Shown one piece after another: positions 25,548 to 33,656 of a stretch of 64,000 nucleotides of DNA. Source of the stretch: Bradyrhizobium sp. KBS0727. GTDB taxonomy: Bacteria; Pseudomonadota; Alphaproteobacteria; Rhizobiales; Xanthobacteraceae. The notes below the pieces were generated by a model. That model was not told the DNA's origin. It did no database searches and saw only the letters and a list, made by a program, of their open reading frames with translations. The stretch covers positions 2,103,501-2,167,500 of the forward strand of contig NZ_CP042176.1 in NCBI RefSeq assembly GCF_005937885.2, given 5' to 3'. The position numbers and the translations under genes were made by a program. Position 1 is the first letter of the stretch; every line of letters begins with the position of its first letter.

Positions 25548-27434
25548 ATGGCCTTTTATGTCGTTCAGTTCCTGACCGGTCTTGCCAGCGCGGCGTCGCT
25601 GTTTCTGGTCGCGTCAGGGCTGTCGATCATTTTTGGCGTCACTCGAATCGTCAACTTCGCCCATGGCGCGTTCTATATGCTCGGCGCCTATGTCGCGTTC
25701 ACGCTGACCGAGCGGTTTTCGGGCGCATTCGGCTTCTGGGGCGGCGTTATCGCCGCCGCGCTGATCGTCGCTGTCGTCGGCGTTCTCGTCGAGATGGTGT
25801 TGCTGCGGCGGATCTATCATGCGCCGGAACTGTTCCAGTTGCTGGCAACCTTCGGCCTGACCCTGATGGTCGAAGACCTGGTGGTGCTGATCTGGGGCCC
25901 CGACGATCTGCTCGGCCGCCGCGCGCCGGGCTTCAAGGGCGCGGTCGATTTCTTCGGCCAGAATATCCCGACCTACGATCTGTTCCTGATCGCGCTCAGC
26001 CCGGTCGTGCTCGGAATTCTGTGGCTATTGTTCCAGCGCACGCGCTGGGGCGTGCTGGTGCGCGCGGCGACGCAGGACCGCGACATGGTGGCGGCGCTCG
26101 GCGTCAATCAGAAATGGCTGTTCACCAGCGTGTTCGCGCTCGGGGTGTTTCTCGCCAGCCTCGGCGGCGCGCTGCAGATCCCGCGCGATGCCGTGCATCA
26201 TGCGCTGGATCTGCGGATCATCGTCGACGTGTTCGTCGTGGTCGTGATCGGCGGGCTCGGCAGCATCATCGGCGCCTTTGTCGCGGCAGTGCTGGTGTCT
26301 GAACTCAACGCCTTCGGTATCCTGATTTTCCCGAAGATCTCCATCATCCTGGTGTTTCTGGTGATGGCGGTGGTTTTGATCGTGCGTCCCTGGGGCCTGT
26401 TCGGCAAGCCGGAAGCCGCGGCGCGGCGAACGCCGGGCCTGACCGTCAATCCGTGGCGGCCGCTGACCTCGGGTGAGCGGCTGGCTGCGCTCGGCGCGCT
26501 GATCGTGGCGGCGGCGCTGCCTCTCGTCGCCGGCAATTACGCGCTGACCGTCGGCTCCGAAATCGCGATCTTCGTGATCTTCGCCGCCAGTCTGCACTTC
26601 CTGATGTCGGTCGGCGGGCTCGCTTCGTTCGGCCACGCCGCCTATTTCGGGCTCGGTGCCTATGGCGTCGCGTTCCTCGCCAAGCTGGCGGGATTGCCGA
26701 TGATCGTCTCGCTGCTGCTCGGGCCGCTGCTGGGCCTGCTGGGGGCGGCCGTGTTCGGCTTCTTCGCCGTGCAATTGTCCGGGGTCTATTTCGCGATGCT
26801 GACCTTGGCTTTTGCGCAGATCGTGTGGTCGATCGCATTCCAGTGGGTCGCGGTCACCGGCGGCGACAACGGCATCCTGGGGGTCTGGCCGGAGAAGTGG
26901 GCGGCGAGCCCTGCGAATTTCTACTGGCTGTCGCTTGGGATCGCGGCATCAGCGGTCGCAGCACTCAGGGTGATCGTGTTTTCGCCATTCGGCTTTGCGC
27001 TGCGGGCGACGCGGGACTCGCCGCTGCGCAGTGAGGCGATCGGCATCAACGGCAAGCGCGTGCAGTGGACCGCGTTTGTGATCGCGGGCACGGTTGCCGG
27101 CGTGGCCGGCGCTTTGTTCGCCTCCCTCAAGGGCAGCGTGTTTCCTGACAGCCTCGGTATTTCGCTGTCGGTCGATGCGCTGGTCATGGTGCTGCTCGGC
27201 GGCGTCGAGACGGTGTCCGGCGCGGTGGTCGGCGCCATCGTCTACAAGGCGCTCAACATCTGGCTCGTCAGCCAGACCGATTTGTCCAAGCTGGTGCTGG
27301 GCGGCTTCATCGTGCTGATCGTGGTCGTCTTCCCCAAGGGCATCGTCGGTATGCTGGAGACGATCAAAAATCGCCGGCAGTCGTCGGCGTCGAAGTCGGC
27401 CATCCTGACATCCCGGATAGAGACTGCCGAATGA
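25548..27434 (+). CDS. fused LivH-LivM ABC transporter permease
   Basis: A 628-residue fusion of two branched-chain-type permeases that are normally separate proteins. The N-terminal half (to about residue 290) is LivH-like, with GLSIIFGVTRIVNFAHGAFYMLGAY; the C-terminal half is LivM-like, with SVGGLASFGHAAYFGLGAYG, LSGVYFAMLTLAFAQIVWS and ATRDSPLRSEAIGIN (the EAA loop). Many membrane helices are evident. The start at 25548 (MAFYVVQF) has no strong ribosome site. It overlaps the livG-type gene by four bases. The channel would import the nicotinate-like substrate. Confidence 0.88.
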   Translation: MAFYVVQFLTGLASAASLFLVASGLSIIFGVTRIVNFAHGAFYMLGAYVAFTLTERFSGAFGFWGGVIAAALIVAVVGVLVEMVLLRRIYHAPELFQLLATFGLTLMVEDLVVLIWGPDDLLGRRAPGFKGAVDFFGQNIPTYDLFLIALSPVVLGILWLLFQRTRWGVLVRAATQDRDMVAALGVNQKWLFTSVFALGVFLASLGGALQIPRDAVHHALDLRIIVDVFVVVVIGGLGSIIGAFVAAVLVSELNAFGILIFPKISIILVFLVMAVVLIVRPWGLFGKPEAAARRTPGLTVNPWRPLTSGERLAALGALIVAAALPLVAGNYALTVGSEIAIFVIFAASLHFLMSVGGLASFGHAAYFGLGAYGVAFLAKLAGLPMIVSLLLGPLLGLLGAAVFGFFAVQLSGVYFAMLTLAFAQIVWSIAFQWVAVTGGDNGILGVWPEKWAASPANFYWLSLGIAASAVAALRVIVFSPFGFALRATRDSPLRSEAIGINGKRVQWTAFVIAGTVAGVAGALFASLKGSVFPDSLGISLSVDALVMVLLGGVETVSGAVVGAIVYKALNIWLVSQTDLSKLVLGGFIVLIVVVFPKGIVGMLETIKNRRQSSASKSAILTSRIETAE

Positions 27435-28222
27435 GCATGGTCCCCACATTGCTGTCGGTCGAGAGCTTAAGCAAATCCTATGGCGGCGTTCATGCCGTGC
27501 GCGGCGTGTCGTTCGAACTGCGCGCCGGTGAAATCCTGGCGCTGATCGGGCCCAACGGCGCCGGAAAAAGCACCTGCTTCGATATGCTCAACGGCCAGAA
27601 CATTCCCGACAGCGGCCGGATTAATCTGCTCGGCGAGGATACCGCGGGCCGAAAACCGCGCGCGATCTGGCGGCTCGGCGTCGGGCGCACCTTCCAGATT
27701 ACGGCGACGTTCCCGACCATGACGGTGCGCGAAAACGTCCAGGTCGCGCTGGTGTCGTATGGCCGGCAATTGTTCAATCTGTGGACGTCGACGGCGGCGT
27801 ACGCACGCGAGGAGGCCGGCCGGCTGCTCGATCTCGTCGGGATGGGCGCCTATGCCGAGCGTCCCTGCGGCGAGTTGGCTTACGGCGACCTCAAGCGGCT
27901 GGAGCTTGCGATCGCGCTCGCCAATCAGCCGAAACTGCTGTTGATGGACGAGCCGACCGCCGGCATGGCGCCGCGCGAGCGGATCGAACTGATGCGGCTG
28001 ACCGCACGCATCGCCCGCGAACAGTCGATCGGCGTGCTCTTTACCGAGCATGACATGGACGTGGTGTTCGAGCATGCCGATCGGATTCTTGTCTTGAACC
28101 GCGGCACCCTGATCGCCGAGGGTTCGCCGGAGGAAGTCCGTAGCAATCCGCAGGTGCGCGCCATCTATCTCGGCGAAGGGCTGGTCTACGATGCGCGCCA
28201 CCGCGAGGGAGCGGGCGCATGA
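27431..28222 (+). CDS. ABC transporter ATP-binding protein, LivG type
   Basis: A 263-residue ATPase. Walker A is GPNGAGKST, the signature region reads GELAYGDLKRLELA (LAYGD replacing LSGGQ, as usual in LivG proteins), and Walker B is LLLMDEPTAGM. The switch histidine is in FTEHDMD. The longer helical insert after the Q-loop (LFNLWTSTAAYAREEA) is typical of LivG. It overlaps the permease gene and the LivF-type gene by four bases each. Confidence 0.9.
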   Translation: MSMVPTLLSVESLSKSYGGVHAVRGVSFELRAGEILALIGPNGAGKSTCFDMLNGQNIPDSGRINLLGEDTAGRKPRAIWRLGVGRTFQITATFPTMTVRENVQVALVSYGRQLFNLWTSTAAYAREEAGRLLDLVGMGAYAERPCGELAYGDLKRLELAIALANQPKLLLMDEPTAGMAPRERIELMRLTARIAREQSIGVLFTEHDMDVVFEHADRILVLNRGTLIAEGSPEEVRSNPQVRAIYLGEGLVYDARHREGAGA

Positions 28223-28923
28223 AGCTCTCGGTCAAGGATCTCAACAGCTTCTATGGCCCGGCGCATATCCTGTTCGATATCGCGCTCGACGTCGGCGACG
28301 GCGAGGTGGTGGCACTGCTCGGCCGCAACGGCGCCGGCAAGTCGACCACGTTCCGCTCCATCGTTGGTCTGGTCCAGAACCGTTCCGGAAAAATCGTGTT
28401 CGAGGGCAAGGACGTGTCGGCCGAGCCGACGCATGCGATCGTGCGCGGCGGGCTCGGCTACGTGCCGGAGGAGCGGCGAATCTTCACGGATCTCACGGTC
28501 GAGGAAAACCTCGAGGTCGGCAAGCAGCCGAAGCGGCCGAATGCGCCATACTGGACGCGTGAAAAACTGTTCACGCTGTTTCCAAATCTCGGCGAAATGC
28601 GCAGCCGCCCGGGCGGGCGCATGAGCGGCGGCGAGCAGCAGATGCTGACGATCGCGCGCACGCTGATGGGCAATCCCTCGCTGGTGCTGCTGGACGAGCC
28701 TTCGGAAGGCCTGTCGCCCAAGATCGTCGAACAGATGGTCGATGCGATCCTGGCGATGAAGAAAGAGGGCGTTAGCATCGTGGTGTCCGAACAGAACCTG
28801 CATTTCGCGCGGTTGATCTCGGATCGCGCCTACATCATCGAACGCGGCAAGATCTGTTTCGGCGGCACGATGGCCGAACTCGACGCGCGGCCGGATATCC
28901 GGGACGCGCATTTGTCATTGTGA
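28219..28923 (+). CDS. ABC transporter ATP-binding protein, LivF type
   Basis: A 234-residue ATPase with Walker A GRNGAGKST, signature MSGGEQQML, Walker B LVLLDEPSEGL and the LivF-specific switch VVSEQNLHFARLISDRAYIIERG. It is the second ATPase of the importer. The MarR gene follows closely: its chosen ATG lies 29 bases downstream, and an alternative GTG overlaps this stop. Confidence 0.9.
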   Translation: MKLSVKDLNSFYGPAHILFDIALDVGDGEVVALLGRNGAGKSTTFRSIVGLVQNRSGKIVFEGKDVSAEPTHAIVRGGLGYVPEERRIFTDLTVEENLEVGKQPKRPNAPYWTREKLFTLFPNLGEMRSRPGGRMSGGEQQMLTIARTLMGNPSLVLLDEPSEGLSPKIVEQMVDAILAMKKEGVSIVVSEQNLHFARLISDRAYIIERGKICFGGTMAELDARPDIRDAHLSL

Positions 28924-28952
28924 CCGGCGAAAGCAAGAGGCGGGGAGCGCAG

Positions 28953-29408
28953 ATGGGAAGGAGTGTTTTGCCGAAACGAAGCGTCAAGCCGTCGCGGCCG
29001 TCCTACATTCTCGACGAACAGATCGGCTTCATCCTGCGCCAGGTCTGGCAGCGCCATGCCACGATCTTCGCCCGCGAGATCGGCATCAACTTGACTTCGG
29101 CGCAGTGGGCGGCGCTGGCGAAATTGACCGAGACCGGACCGTGCTCGCAGAATTTGCTGGGCCGGCTGACCGCGATGGACGTCGCCACCATCAAGGGCGT
29201 GATCGATCGCCTGACCGCGCGCGGCCTGACCGAAACCAGTCCCGATCCCGAGGACGGCCGCCGCCTGCTGGTCAGCCTCACCCGCGCCGGCCAGCAACTG
29301 GCCGAAAAGGCCGCGCCGAACGCGCTGGCGATCACCAAGGAAACGCTGGCGCCGCTCGACGCCAAGGAGCGCGAGACGCTGATGGGGCTGTTGAACAAAT
29401 TGCGGTGA
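28953..29408 (+). CDS. MarR family transcriptional regulator
   Basis: A 151-residue winged-helix regulator. The recognition region reads LTSAQWAALAKLTE, CSQNLLGRLTAMDVATIKGVIDRLTARGL (residues about 64-92), and the wing is SPDPEDGRRLLVSLT. MarR proteins of this type repress catabolic operons and are released by aromatic acids or their CoA esters. The start at 28953 is preceded by GGGGAG; GTG at 28920, overlapping the LivF stop, would add 11 residues. It closes the nicotinate operon and is the best candidate for binding the GTTYGTRTACRAAC palindromes before nicA, the reductase and the enamidase. Confidence 0.88.
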   Translation: MGRSVLPKRSVKPSRPSYILDEQIGFILRQVWQRHATIFAREIGINLTSAQWAALAKLTETGPCSQNLLGRLTAMDVATIKGVIDRLTARGLTETSPDPEDGRRLLVSLTRAGQQLAEKAAPNALAITKETLAPLDAKERETLMGLLNKLR

Positions 29409-29472
29409 TTCGGCGCGCTTGCCCAATTTGAGTTGGATCGCGGTGGCATGGCGGTGCCGCGCGGCGTTCGCG

Positions 29473-30147
29473 CTACTCCGTGAGGCCGAGCACCAGTGCG
29501 ACGGCCCCCACCAGGATGAGGCTAATGGCCCAGGACGTATTCAGATTGAACCAGCTCCGCGATATGAATTTGAGACCAAAAAAGCGGTAGACCAGCCATG
29601 CCAGGCATCCGCCGGCAGCGATCATCGCGGCGGCGTGGACGACGGAGACCAGCACGGCCATACCGAGATTGGCATTGATCAGGGTCCCAGCTGCTATGTG
29701 GCCTTGGTCGAGGTCGGCCTCCCGGCAGAGGCCGAGATAGATCGGCACCAGCATAAACCCCGCGCCATGGGCGATTGCCACGGCGAAGGACCAGAGCCCC
29801 AGTTGTGTCGGTCGTATCCGCGCCAACGCTCGTGGATGGTGCCGGTAGACGAGGCGGAAGATACCGAATCCGATGACAAGGAGGCTGGCGCCGATCTGTA
29901 CCTGGCGCTGCCATTCGACGAGGGCGACCAGCAGCGCGAAGGGAAGGATCACCAGCAGCATCGCGAGCAGATGGCCGGCCGCTAGCGGCCCAAGCGCGGC
30001 CAGCATGGCACGCGAACTCCTTTCCATCAATCCAGCCGACACGGCGAGCGGCCACCCCATTCCCGGATTTACGCCGTGGTAGAGGCCGCTCGCGACGACA
30101 GCCAGCCAGAGCCAGGCGGGTGTCCAGTCGGCTGCGCTCACATTCAA
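29473..30147 (-). CDS. polytopic membrane protein with metal-transporter-like histidine motif
   Basis: A 224-residue protein with about six membrane helices. The first helix carries SGLYHGVNPGMGWPLAV and a later one VAIAHGAGFMLVP; the H-G-x-x-P-G pattern recalls NiCoT/UreH/HupE-type metal transporters, but similarity is loose. The start TTG at 30147 overlaps the stop of the SBP56 gene (TTGA); GTG at 30141 is equally possible. Because it is translationally coupled to a methanethiol-oxidase-type gene, it may supply a metal such as copper to that enzyme. Function not established. Confidence 0.65.
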   Translation of the reverse strand: MNVSAADWTPAWLWLAVVASGLYHGVNPGMGWPLAVSAGLMERSSRAMLAALGPLAAGHLLAMLLVILPFALLVALVEWQRQVQIGASLLVIGFGIFRLVYRHHPRALARIRPTQLGLWSFAVAIAHGAGFMLVPIYLGLCREADLDQGHIAAGTLINANLGMAVLVSVVHAAAMIAAGGCLAWLVYRFFGLKFISRSWFNLNTSWAISLILVGAVALVLGLTE

Positions 30148-31544
30148 ACCGACGGATAGCAGAACGAATCGGTCGAACAGTCACCGCCGTCGAGCCGGAT
30201 CTGATGCGCCCGGTAGCCGTCGGGGAAGCTGACCCAGTAGTCCTTTGCCAGCTCGAGGCCACCGCCCGGACTGGCATTGGCCATTACCTCGGCGCCGGGT
30301 ATTCCGCTTGGATAGAATTGGTCGTCCCAGGTCGAGTAGAGTGAGTTGGTCCAGTAGACGCGTTTGCCGTCGCGGCTGATCTCTACCATCTGCGGACCGC
30401 CTGCAAAGGCCTTGCCGTTCGGATGAGGCGTACCGCGTGCGATGCCGCCGATGCGGACCGATCCGGCAAGCTTGGGCTTTCTCGGATCGCTGACGTCGTA
30501 TTGACGCATTTCGCCGGTGCCCCAGCAGGACACGTAGAGAAACTTGTCGTCCATGGACAGGTCGATATCCGTTACCAGCGGCGGCACGGCCCCAAAGCCC
30601 TGCAGAAGCGGCGGCAACTGGTCCTTCGCCGCAGGCTCGGGCGGGATCGTCGCCGTCTTCTCGATGTGAAACTTGCCGCCCTCGCGCCACCAGGTCCAGA
30701 TCGAGCCTTCGAGGTTTGTGGTGTCGACCACGACGCCCAGGAATCCGTACTCGCGAACGGGATCATGCGCCGGACGCACCTCCAGCGCCATTTGATGGTT
30801 GGCGCCGAGGTCGATGGTCTGGACATTCCGCCGCGCCCGCAGATCCCAGAAGTGGACCCGATGGCCGTATTTGTTCGAGAGAAGATCCTCGGGCACAATT
30901 CCGTTCTCGAACTGCGGTGGCAACGCCCACTCGCTGGTCACCATGTAATCGCGTGGCAGGTTCCACCAGAAGTCATAATGCAGCTTTTGAGAACCGCGAT
31001 CGATCTCCCATCGTCCGAGGACATCGAATGTCTCGCAGTCCATGATGAAGACGCCGGGTGGTCCATCGGTGCCATCCTTGCCGCCGCCGCCGAGCGTGCT
31101 GACGTAAATGCCGTCCGGCCCGCAGTGGATCGTGTGCGGCCGCGAGTACCCGGTCTTCTTGAAGATTTCCTCAGGCTCGATGATTTTGTGAATCTTCGCC
31201 TGGGTGGGATCCGGCTTGGTATCGATGACGTAAATCCGGGAGGATCGGATCCCGGGGATGATGAGGTAACGGCGTTCGAGGAATGTGTGTGCGGTGAGCG
31301 GTGACAAGGCCGACGAGCAGGCGTTCCACCCGAAATGGTGAAACTCGTCCCCCTTGTTGGGCATCGTCACGGTGTGGACGACCTGACCGAAGCTCGAAGA
31401 GCCGGGCTTGACGTCGATCACCGCGAGCGCGTCGGGCTTTGAAAAGTCGGGGCTAAGCAGCAAGGTGTAGGCGAAACGCTCTGGCGGAGCTTCCATCGCA
31501 AGCTTCGGCGATGCGTGAAACGTCGGGTCTGGCCTGATCGTCAT
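30144..31544 (-). CDS. selenium-binding protein SBP56 family, methanethiol oxidase type
   Basis: A 466-residue beta-propeller of the SBP56 family. KGDEFHHFGWNACSS near the N-terminus, the RPHTIHCGPDGIYVSTLG blade and the C-terminal YRAHQIRLDGGDCSTDSFCYPSV are the conserved parts; the HH and GGD residues lie near the metal site. Bacterial members oxidise methanethiol to formaldehyde, sulfide and peroxide, and the Hyphomicrobium enzyme is copper-dependent (family knowledge). No signal peptide is seen, whereas the studied bacterial enzyme is periplasmic. The start at 31544 follows GGGAGGCAGTACG. The membrane protein gene downstream overlaps it. Confidence 0.85.
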   Translation of the reverse strand: MTIRPDPTFHASPKLAMEAPPERFAYTLLLSPDFSKPDALAVIDVKPGSSSFGQVVHTVTMPNKGDEFHHFGWNACSSALSPLTAHTFLERRYLIIPGIRSSRIYVIDTKPDPTQAKIHKIIEPEEIFKKTGYSRPHTIHCGPDGIYVSTLGGGGKDGTDGPPGVFIMDCETFDVLGRWEIDRGSQKLHYDFWWNLPRDYMVTSEWALPPQFENGIVPEDLLSNKYGHRVHFWDLRARRNVQTIDLGANHQMALEVRPAHDPVREYGFLGVVVDTTNLEGSIWTWWREGGKFHIEKTATIPPEPAAKDQLPPLLQGFGAVPPLVTDIDLSMDDKFLYVSCWGTGEMRQYDVSDPRKPKLAGSVRIGGIARGTPHPNGKAFAGGPQMVEISRDGKRVYWTNSLYSTWDDQFYPSGIPGAEVMANASPGGGLELAKDYWVSFPDGYRAHQIRLDGGDCSTDSFCYPSV

Positions 31545-31975
31545 CGTACTGCCTCCCTGTTTGCCTTGGTGTGTACCAACCCGGCTCAGCGGCATGCAGC
31601 AGAACTAACCCGGCTCGTTGATTCCTCTTGCGAGTGCCGCCGGCTGGGTTCGCTTCTCGTGACCATACACCCCAATGCCGTCCGGTGAAAGAAACGATGC
31701 GGGCTCCAATCCCGCGGAGGCCGACAAGGCCGCACCAACAAATTGCGGTGATTTGTCCCTCATGGTGAGGAGGCGCGTAGCGCCGTCTCGAACCATGCGG
31801 CCCCGCTGGTGCCATTCATCCTTCGAGACGCCGCTTCGCGGCTCCTCAGGATGAGGTCTTGCGGTTGGTGTCCGCTCACAATCTCCGGCACCCATCCGAC
31901 GGGCCGCGTGTCGTTGAACAAAGTTGCGCTGAGGCGCGACTAATTCAGACAAGCAATTTCTTCGGGATTCCTTCA
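31545..31975. repeat. intergenic region with CTCATGGTGAGG / CTTCGAGACG palindrome
   Basis: No gene is supported in this 431-base divergent spacer. The palindrome lies at 31757-31857: CCTCATGGTGAGGAGGCGCG with CGCCGTCTCGAACCATG, then TCATCCTTCGAGACG with CTCCTCAGGATGAGG. Near the SBP56 start, TTGGTGTGTACCAA (31564-31577) is a short inverted repeat of unknown meaning. The rest shows nothing I can define. Confidence 0.6.
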
Positions 31976-32350
31976 ATGAGAGTGTTGTCGTTGCTGACGG
32001 CGGGATTGGTCTTCATCGCCGGGTGCGGCGTGGCATCGGCGGCACAGCCCTACGAAGGGTTTTGGGCGTCGACCAAAACGGATTGCGCCGACCAGGACAG
32101 CGCCAACCGCATGAGCATCGAGGGCGGCAACCGCCTTTATTGGAACGAGATGCGGTGCCGCGCCGGCGAAATCAAGCCTGACGGCGATCGCGCCTGGAAG
32201 ATGCGGCTGTCCTGCGAAGGCGAGGGCGAGAAATTCAAATCCAGCCCGCGGGTCTCGATCGCGACCGACGGCAAACTGGTGATCGACAACGGGCCGGTCG
32301 GGCAGGCCAGGCGCCAGACCTACGTGCGTTGCGTGCGAAGACCTGATTAA
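31976..32350 (+). CDS. small putative lipoprotein or secreted protein
   Basis: A 124-residue protein with an N-terminal signal: MRVLSLLTAGLVFIAGCGVASAAQP. The IAGC segment fits a lipobox with Cys17; cleavage after ASA by the ordinary signal peptidase is the alternative. The mature part has four cysteines (KTDCADQD, EMRCRAGE, RLSCEGEG, YVRCVRR), likely two disulfides, and a repeated pattern seen in small periplasmic proteins of rhizobia. Function unknown. The start at 31976 is chosen for the signal peptide. The next gene is an unrelated enoyl-CoA hydratase 47 bases downstream. Confidence 0.65.
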   Translation: MRVLSLLTAGLVFIAGCGVASAAQPYEGFWASTKTDCADQDSANRMSIEGGNRLYWNEMRCRAGEIKPDGDRAWKMRLSCEGEGEKFKSSPRVSIATDGKLVIDNGPVGQARRQTYVRCVRRPD

Positions 32351-32397
32351 CTCTCGTCTCGCTGACGTGGTTGTGCAGCGTTGATCGGAGGATTCCC

Positions 32398-33255
32398 ATG
32401 CCCAAAGTCATCTACGAGCGCGACGGCCGCATTGCGCGCATTACGCTGAACCGGCCGGAAGTCATGAATGCGATCGATGACGAGTTGCCGGACGCGCTCG
32501 CCGATGCGGTCGCACGTGCCGACAACGATGCGGGAGCGCATGTGATCGTGCTCGCAGGCGCCGGCCGGGCATTCTGTGCCGGATACGACTTGAGCGCTTA
32601 CGCCTCCGGAGATGCAGCCAACCGCTATACGCAGGAGATGCCGTGGGATCCGATGAAGGATTACGCCGGCATGGCCGACAACACCAACAAGTTCATGAGT
32701 CTGTTCCGCTCGAAGCGGCCGGTGATCTGCAAGGTTCAGGGTTTTGCGGTGGCCGGCGGCTCCGACATCGCGCTCTGTTCAGACATGATCGTCATGGCGG
32801 AAGATGCGCGCATCGGCTATCCGCCCGTACGCGTCTGGGGCTGTCCGACGACGGCGATGTGGGTCTATCGGCTGGGTGCCGAAAAAGCCAAGCGGATGTT
32901 GTTCACCGGCGACAAGATCACCGGGACAGAGGCGGCCGCGCTGGGTCTCGTGCTGAAGGCCGTTCCGGCCGATCGGCTGGACGACGAAGTCGACGCGCTC
33001 GCGCACCGGATCGCAACCGTGCCGCAGAACCAGCTCATGATGCAGAAGCTGATGGTCAACCAGGCGCTCTACAACATGGGTCTCATGGGCACGCAGATGG
33101 TCGCGACCCTGTTCGACGGCATCACCCGGCATTCCCCCGAGGGCTTGAACTTCAAGCGGCGGTCGGAGGAAATGGGCTGGAAGCACGCGGTGGACGAGCG
33201 CGATCAAGGCACTTTCGACTGGACCACCAATCAACCGATCACGCAAAACCGATAA
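32398..33255 (+). CDS. enoyl-CoA hydratase/isomerase family protein
   Basis: A 285-residue crotonase-fold protein. ITLNRPEVMNAID, AGRAFCAGYDLSAY (oxyanion hole) and GFAVAGGSDIALCSDMIVMAEDARIGYPPVRVWGC are family segments. In the position of the second catalytic Glu there is PPVRVWG, so classical hydratase activity is doubtful; such sequences occur in dehydrogenase-linked or hydrolase branches. The start at 32398 follows CGGAGGATTCCC. It stands alone, so no pathway can be assigned. Confidence 0.85.
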   Translation: MPKVIYERDGRIARITLNRPEVMNAIDDELPDALADAVARADNDAGAHVIVLAGAGRAFCAGYDLSAYASGDAANRYTQEMPWDPMKDYAGMADNTNKFMSLFRSKRPVICKVQGFAVAGGSDIALCSDMIVMAEDARIGYPPVRVWGCPTTAMWVYRLGAEKAKRMLFTGDKITGTEAAALGLVLKAVPADRLDDEVDALAHRIATVPQNQLMMQKLMVNQALYNMGLMGTQMVATLFDGITRHSPEGLNFKRRSEEMGWKHAVDERDQGTFDWTTNQPITQNR

Positions 33256-33656
33256 GCGGGATTGGTAGCCCGCGAAAACCAGGATGCGGACTCATAAATC
33301 GTTCGCGATGTCCGCTTTGCTCCGGCCGCGACCGCCTTTGTGCAACCGCAGCAAATGTGGCGATGGGTCAACAAGAGACCCATGCACCGCAGCAAAAAGC
33401 GGTTGCTCAATCACATCGAGCGGCAGCCCGCGTCAGGCCGAGGCGTCAAGAAGTCGTGCGTGAGCGTTAAGCTGAAGTCAGGTTTCTCCGCTCGGGTACC
33501 ATGATAGGCCAGGTTGAGGCCTTCCTTGACCAGCCTGGTGCGGAACTCGCCGAGCCTCTGTGGTCTCTCGGCGTGACATAGCTTGGGATAACGTCGAGGC
33601 GGGTCTGCGTTGGACTCCGATTGACCGTCAAACGGCTCGCCGATTTACTTGCCGAT
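33256..33656. other. intergenic region without a supported gene
   Basis: This 401-base stretch has no open frame with good codon use. The segment 33490-33600, read on the minus strand, has a short protein-like stretch (EFRTRLVKEGLNLAYHGT) that suggests debris of an old gene or insertion element, but I cannot name it. Confidence 0.35.

Noticed and set aside
28920..28952. GTG start of the MarR gene overlapping livF
   Set aside because: The ATG at 28953 has a better spaced GGGGAG; the added residues show no family similarity. Not excluded.
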